The position numbers were made by a program, and so were the translations under genes. 19,860 nucleotides of DNA from Patulibacter sp040675535 (GTDB taxonomy: Bacteria; Actinomycetota; Thermoleophilia; Solirubrobacterales; Solirubrobacteraceae): assembly GCF_040675535.1 (NCBI RefSeq), contig NZ_JBFAPC010000106.1, forward strand, positions 1-19,860, in the 5' to 3' direction. Shown one piece after another: positions 17,991 through 19,860 of the stretch (its first letter is position 1; every line of letters begins with the position of its first letter). The notes under the pieces are model-generated. The model had not been told where the DNA came from and ran no database searches. It saw only the letters and a program-made list of their open reading frames with translations.

Positions 17991-18956
17991 ATGGCCCTGG
18001 ACCCCGCTCTGGAACGACCGCGCGCCTCGGAGGCCCCCGGGTTCAGCGACGCGGTCACCTGCGCGTTCGCGGACGAGGCGGCCGGGGTGCAGGGCACGAT
18101 CCGGCTCGGCGTCGCCGGCGGCGTCGCGTCCGGCCTGACGATGGTCTTCGTCGGCGGCGTGCCCGCCGTCGCCCACGCCGCGGGCGGCGTCGCCGTCGGT
18201 CCGGAGCCGGCGTCCTACGACGACGTGTCGGCCGCCGGCATCGTGCACCGCGTGGTCGAGCCGCACCGTCGCTGGACCGTCACGGCCACGCTCGAGGGCG
18301 TCCTGGTCGAGCTCGAGCTCGAGGCCACGGGTGCCGCGTTCGTCCTGGACCCGAAGCACCCGGCGTCGCGCCGCGGCGGCATGGAGGGCTACGAGCAGCC
18401 GTGCCGGGTCCGCGGGCGCATCGAGCTGCAGGTCCCCGGCGAGCCGCTGCGGACGATCGTCGTCGACGGCGTCGGGCAGCGCGGCCACCAATGGGGCGCG
18501 CCCGACTGGGAGACCCTCGAGCTGTCGCGGACGATCACCGGCTGGTTCGGCGACGACCTCGCGTTCAACGTCAGCGCGATGCGCCCCGCGGGCGCGCGCT
18601 CGCACGCCGACGAGGTCTCGTGGTCGTCGATCTCGCGTCCGCCGATCGAGACGTTCGAGGACGAGGACGAGGACACCGTCCCGGAGCCGGCGGTCGGCGA
18701 CGGCACGCCCGAGGCCGTGGAGGCCCCGGAGCCCCGCATCTCGACGACCGTCGGGGCCGACGGGCGGCACACGTTCGCGACGGTCGAGCTCTGGGAGTCC
18801 GACGAGGGACCCGTCTGGACGGCGACGGGCGAGCCGATCGCCGGCACCACGCTGGAGCTCGGCCAGCTGCGCCTGGACATGGCGTTCTTCCGCTGGCGCC
18901 TGCAGGGCCGCACCGGCGTCGGCCGCTACGACATCCTGCGACGCGTCGAGGGCTAG
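17991..18956 (+). CDS. AttH/CrtC-like lipocalin-fold protein, function unknown
   Basis: A 321-residue soluble protein without signal peptide or membrane segment. It is rich in alternating beta-strand patterns, with a motif block GYEQPCRVRGRIEL, then VDGVGQRGHQWGAPDW (about residues 156-172), then RTITGWFGDDLAFNVSAM. The G(x)RGHxWGxxDW pattern is typical of the duplicated lipocalin-like AttH/CrtC (hydroxyneurosporene hydratase-like) superfamily and related domains of unknown function, which often handle hydrophobic substrates such as isoprenoids or steroids. This assignment is by motif memory only. An acidic low-complexity insertion (about 220-247, FEDEDEDTVPEP and on) interrupts the second half. 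The TAG overlaps the stop of the convergent gene by the palindromic CTAG. Confidence 0.8.
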   Translation: MALDPALERPRASEAPGFSDAVTCAFADEAAGVQGTIRLGVAGGVASGLTMVFVGGVPAVAHAAGGVAVGPEPASYDDVSAAGIVHRVVEPHRRWTVTATLEGVLVELELEATGAAFVLDPKHPASRRGGMEGYEQPCRVRGRIELQVPGEPLRTIVVDGVGQRGHQWGAPDWETLELSRTITGWFGDDLAFNVSAMRPAGARSHADEVSWSSISRPPIETFEDEDEDTVPEPAVGDGTPEAVEAPEPRISTTVGADGRHTFATVELWESDEGPVWTATGEPIAGTTLELGQLRLDMAFFRWRLQGRTGVGRYDILRRVEG

Positions 18957-19408
18957 TTCTCGGAACCGAGGCGGTCCCAGCAGTAGAGCTCGAGCGCCTC
19001 CTGCACGATCAGCTCGGCGCTCTCGCGCGACAGGTGCGGCAGGACCGCCTGGAGCGCCTGCTCCTCGGCGACGCCGGCGTCGAACGCGTCGTCGCCCCGG
19101 AAGCCCGCCGCGATCTTCATCGCCTCGCGGCGGTTCTCGCCCAGCGTCGGGAAGACGCGCACGAGGAACTCGCGGTTGGCGAGCGGCTGGCCGACCTCCA
19201 TCGACGCGTGCCAGGCGGCGAGCATCGAGAGGTCGTTGTCGTCCAGCGCGGCGAGGGTCCTGGAGTACTGGCCGACGAGCTCGGGCTCCGGGATCTCGTC
19301 GACCCAGGCACGGATGACCTCGCCGACGAGCTGGCGGCGGGCTTCGCGGCCGATCGACTCGGCGATGACGCGGATCGCGTCCTGGGGATTGATGAAGACC
19401 AGTTCCAC
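18953..19408 (-). CDS. hypothetical all-helical protein
   Basis: A 151-residue soluble protein that I do not recognise. It appears all-helical, with acidic and hydrophobic heptad-like runs such as AIRVIAESIGREARRQLVGE and AEEQALQAVLPHLSRESAEL, and ends ELYCWDRLGSEN. No signal peptide, cofactor motif or catalytic pattern is seen. Codon use matches the neighbours, and the amino-acid composition is balanced, so it is very likely a real gene. The GTG start at 19408 begins VELVFINPQDAIRV; no clear -10 hexamer at 6-7 nt and only a weak GGA upstream are seen, unlike most genes here. It shares CTAG with the stop of the preceding convergent gene. Confidence 0.8.
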   Translation of the reverse strand: MELVFINPQDAIRVIAESIGREARRQLVGEVIRAWVDEIPEPELVGQYSRTLAALDDNDLSMLAAWHASMEVGQPLANREFLVRVFPTLGENRREAMKIAAGFRGDDAFDAGVAEEQALQAVLPHLSRESAELIVQEALELYCWDRLGSEN

Positions 19409-19722
19409 GGGGTTCCGTTCACAGGAAGGACGACGGGGACGCTACGGGCCGTCCCGGACGGAGTGCGGGGGCGCCGGGCGAGGCGCTGGGGACCCGTTCC
19501 GGGGCCGGGATCCGCGGCGGCCCGGACCCGGACGGGCGGGGTCTGCAGTTGCAGGGAGAACGTCGTCCGGAGCGGATATCGACGGCACGGACGCCCCGTG
19601 CCGACGGGCGGCCGGAGCCCACGGGCTCGCCCTCGGCGGTGACGTCGACGGGACCCGACCGCCGGGGCGCCGCGGTGCGGCGCCGGGATCGCCCGGGTCG
19701 CCCGGGTCGCCCCGGCGGGCGG
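19409..19722. other. 314-bp intergenic region, no gene supported
   Basis: Open frames here lack protein-like composition. The left part should hold the promoter of the minus-strand gene at 19408. Visible structure is limited to an AT-richer island around 19570-19585 (GCGGATATCGAC) and, at the right end, a 9-bp triplicate (19689-19715) inside a CGCCGGG / CCCGGCG inverted repeat (19681-19687 and 19711-19717). That repeat could terminate the gene ending at 19723. Confidence 0.5.
19681..19717. repeat. 9-bp tandem repeat within a 7-bp-stem inverted repeat
   Basis: TCGCCCGGG at 19689 and 19698, and TCGCCCCGG at 19707, are enclosed by CGCCGGG and CCCGGCG arms. It lies just downstream of the minus-strand stop at 19723, so a terminator role is plausible, without a U-tract. 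Confidence 0.45.
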
Positions 19723-19860
19723 TCACTCGAAGCCGAACTCCGACGCCGCAGAGCCGCCCCCGGAGGACCCCGACGATCCCGGGGCCGCGGGCGCAGCCCG
19801 GCGCGCGGGCGCCCCGGCCGTCCCGGCCCCGCCCGAGGACCCGGAGCCGGACGTCCCCGT
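19723..19860 (-). CDS. C-terminal tail of an unidentified protein (partial)
   Basis: The minus strand from the right edge encodes 45 residues and TGA (19725-19723). It is Gly/Ser/Ala/Pro-rich low-complexity sequence (for example GTSGSGSSGGAGTAG) ending in the distinct motif SAASEFGFE. A flexible linker capped by a short aromatic-acidic tail is common in several unrelated proteins, so I do not assign a family. The gene's start lies outside the window. Confidence 0.5.
   Translation of the reverse strand, partial: TGTSGSGSSGGAGTAGAPARRAAPAAPGSSGSSGGGSAASEFGFE

Noticed and set aside
19419..19726. Short minus-strand open frames between 19419 and 19726 as small genes.
   Set aside because: They have low-complexity Pro/Arg/Gly composition, no recognisable domain, and end or begin in repeats.

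Overview
This window looks like chromosomal DNA from a very GC-rich actinobacterium. The closest fit is the Thermoleophilia (Solirubrobacterales or Patulibacter-like), inferred from the roughly 75% GC, the third-position GC bias, the MalT-like LuxR remnant, and secreted proteins with an Ig-like module plus a CARDB-like tail. I see no rRNA, tRNA, CRISPR array, insertion sequence or prophage.

Layout. Positions 1-326 hold two gene scraps on the minus strand: an HtaA-like fragment running off the left edge and the C-terminal end of an Ohr/OsmC-type peroxidase. Next is a drug-efflux locus, with a DHA2-type MFS transporter and a small overlapping ORF (minus) divergent from a marR gene (plus). A GntR/FCD regulator (minus) is divergent from a second MFS transporter (plus), followed by an NlpC/P60-like lipoprotein. 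A decayed LuxR gene (about 5541-6052) lies before an MMPL/RND transporter (minus). Then come a LOG-family protein and cobI (plus). A secreted-protein block follows: trypsin-like protease (minus), L,D-transpeptidase (plus), and a second, paralogous trypsin-like protease (minus). After it come cobL (plus), a histidine phosphatase (minus), a truncated cobE (plus) fused tail-to-tail with a MIP18/PaaD-like gene (minus), fxsA (plus), an AttH/CrtC-like protein (plus), an unrecognised all-helical protein (minus) and the C-terminal tail of one more minus-strand gene.

How it works together. Almost every gene is its own transcription unit, because neighbours alternate strand. At least twelve starts share one architecture: a hexamer of the form YANNNT, then 6-7 nt, then directly ATG or GTG, with no Shine-Dalgarno sequence. 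That is the layout of leaderless mRNAs. The cobalamin genes (cobI, cobL, cobE remnant) are scattered rather than in an operon. The cell-envelope genes form a loose secreted set: NlpC/P60 lipoprotein, L,D-transpeptidase, two proteases and the MMPL exporter.

The most notable observations are (1) a deletion-type junction at about 17030 that truncates cobE, removes the MIP18 stop and leaves a 420-codon chimeric frame through the phosphatase; (2) the window-wide leaderless promoter grammar; (3) an MMPL transporter in which both conserved Asp-Tyr pairs are broken; and (4) the protease / L,D-transpeptidase / protease locus, in which one protease has an altered oxyanion-hole motif. I did not find a clearly new defence or mobile system.
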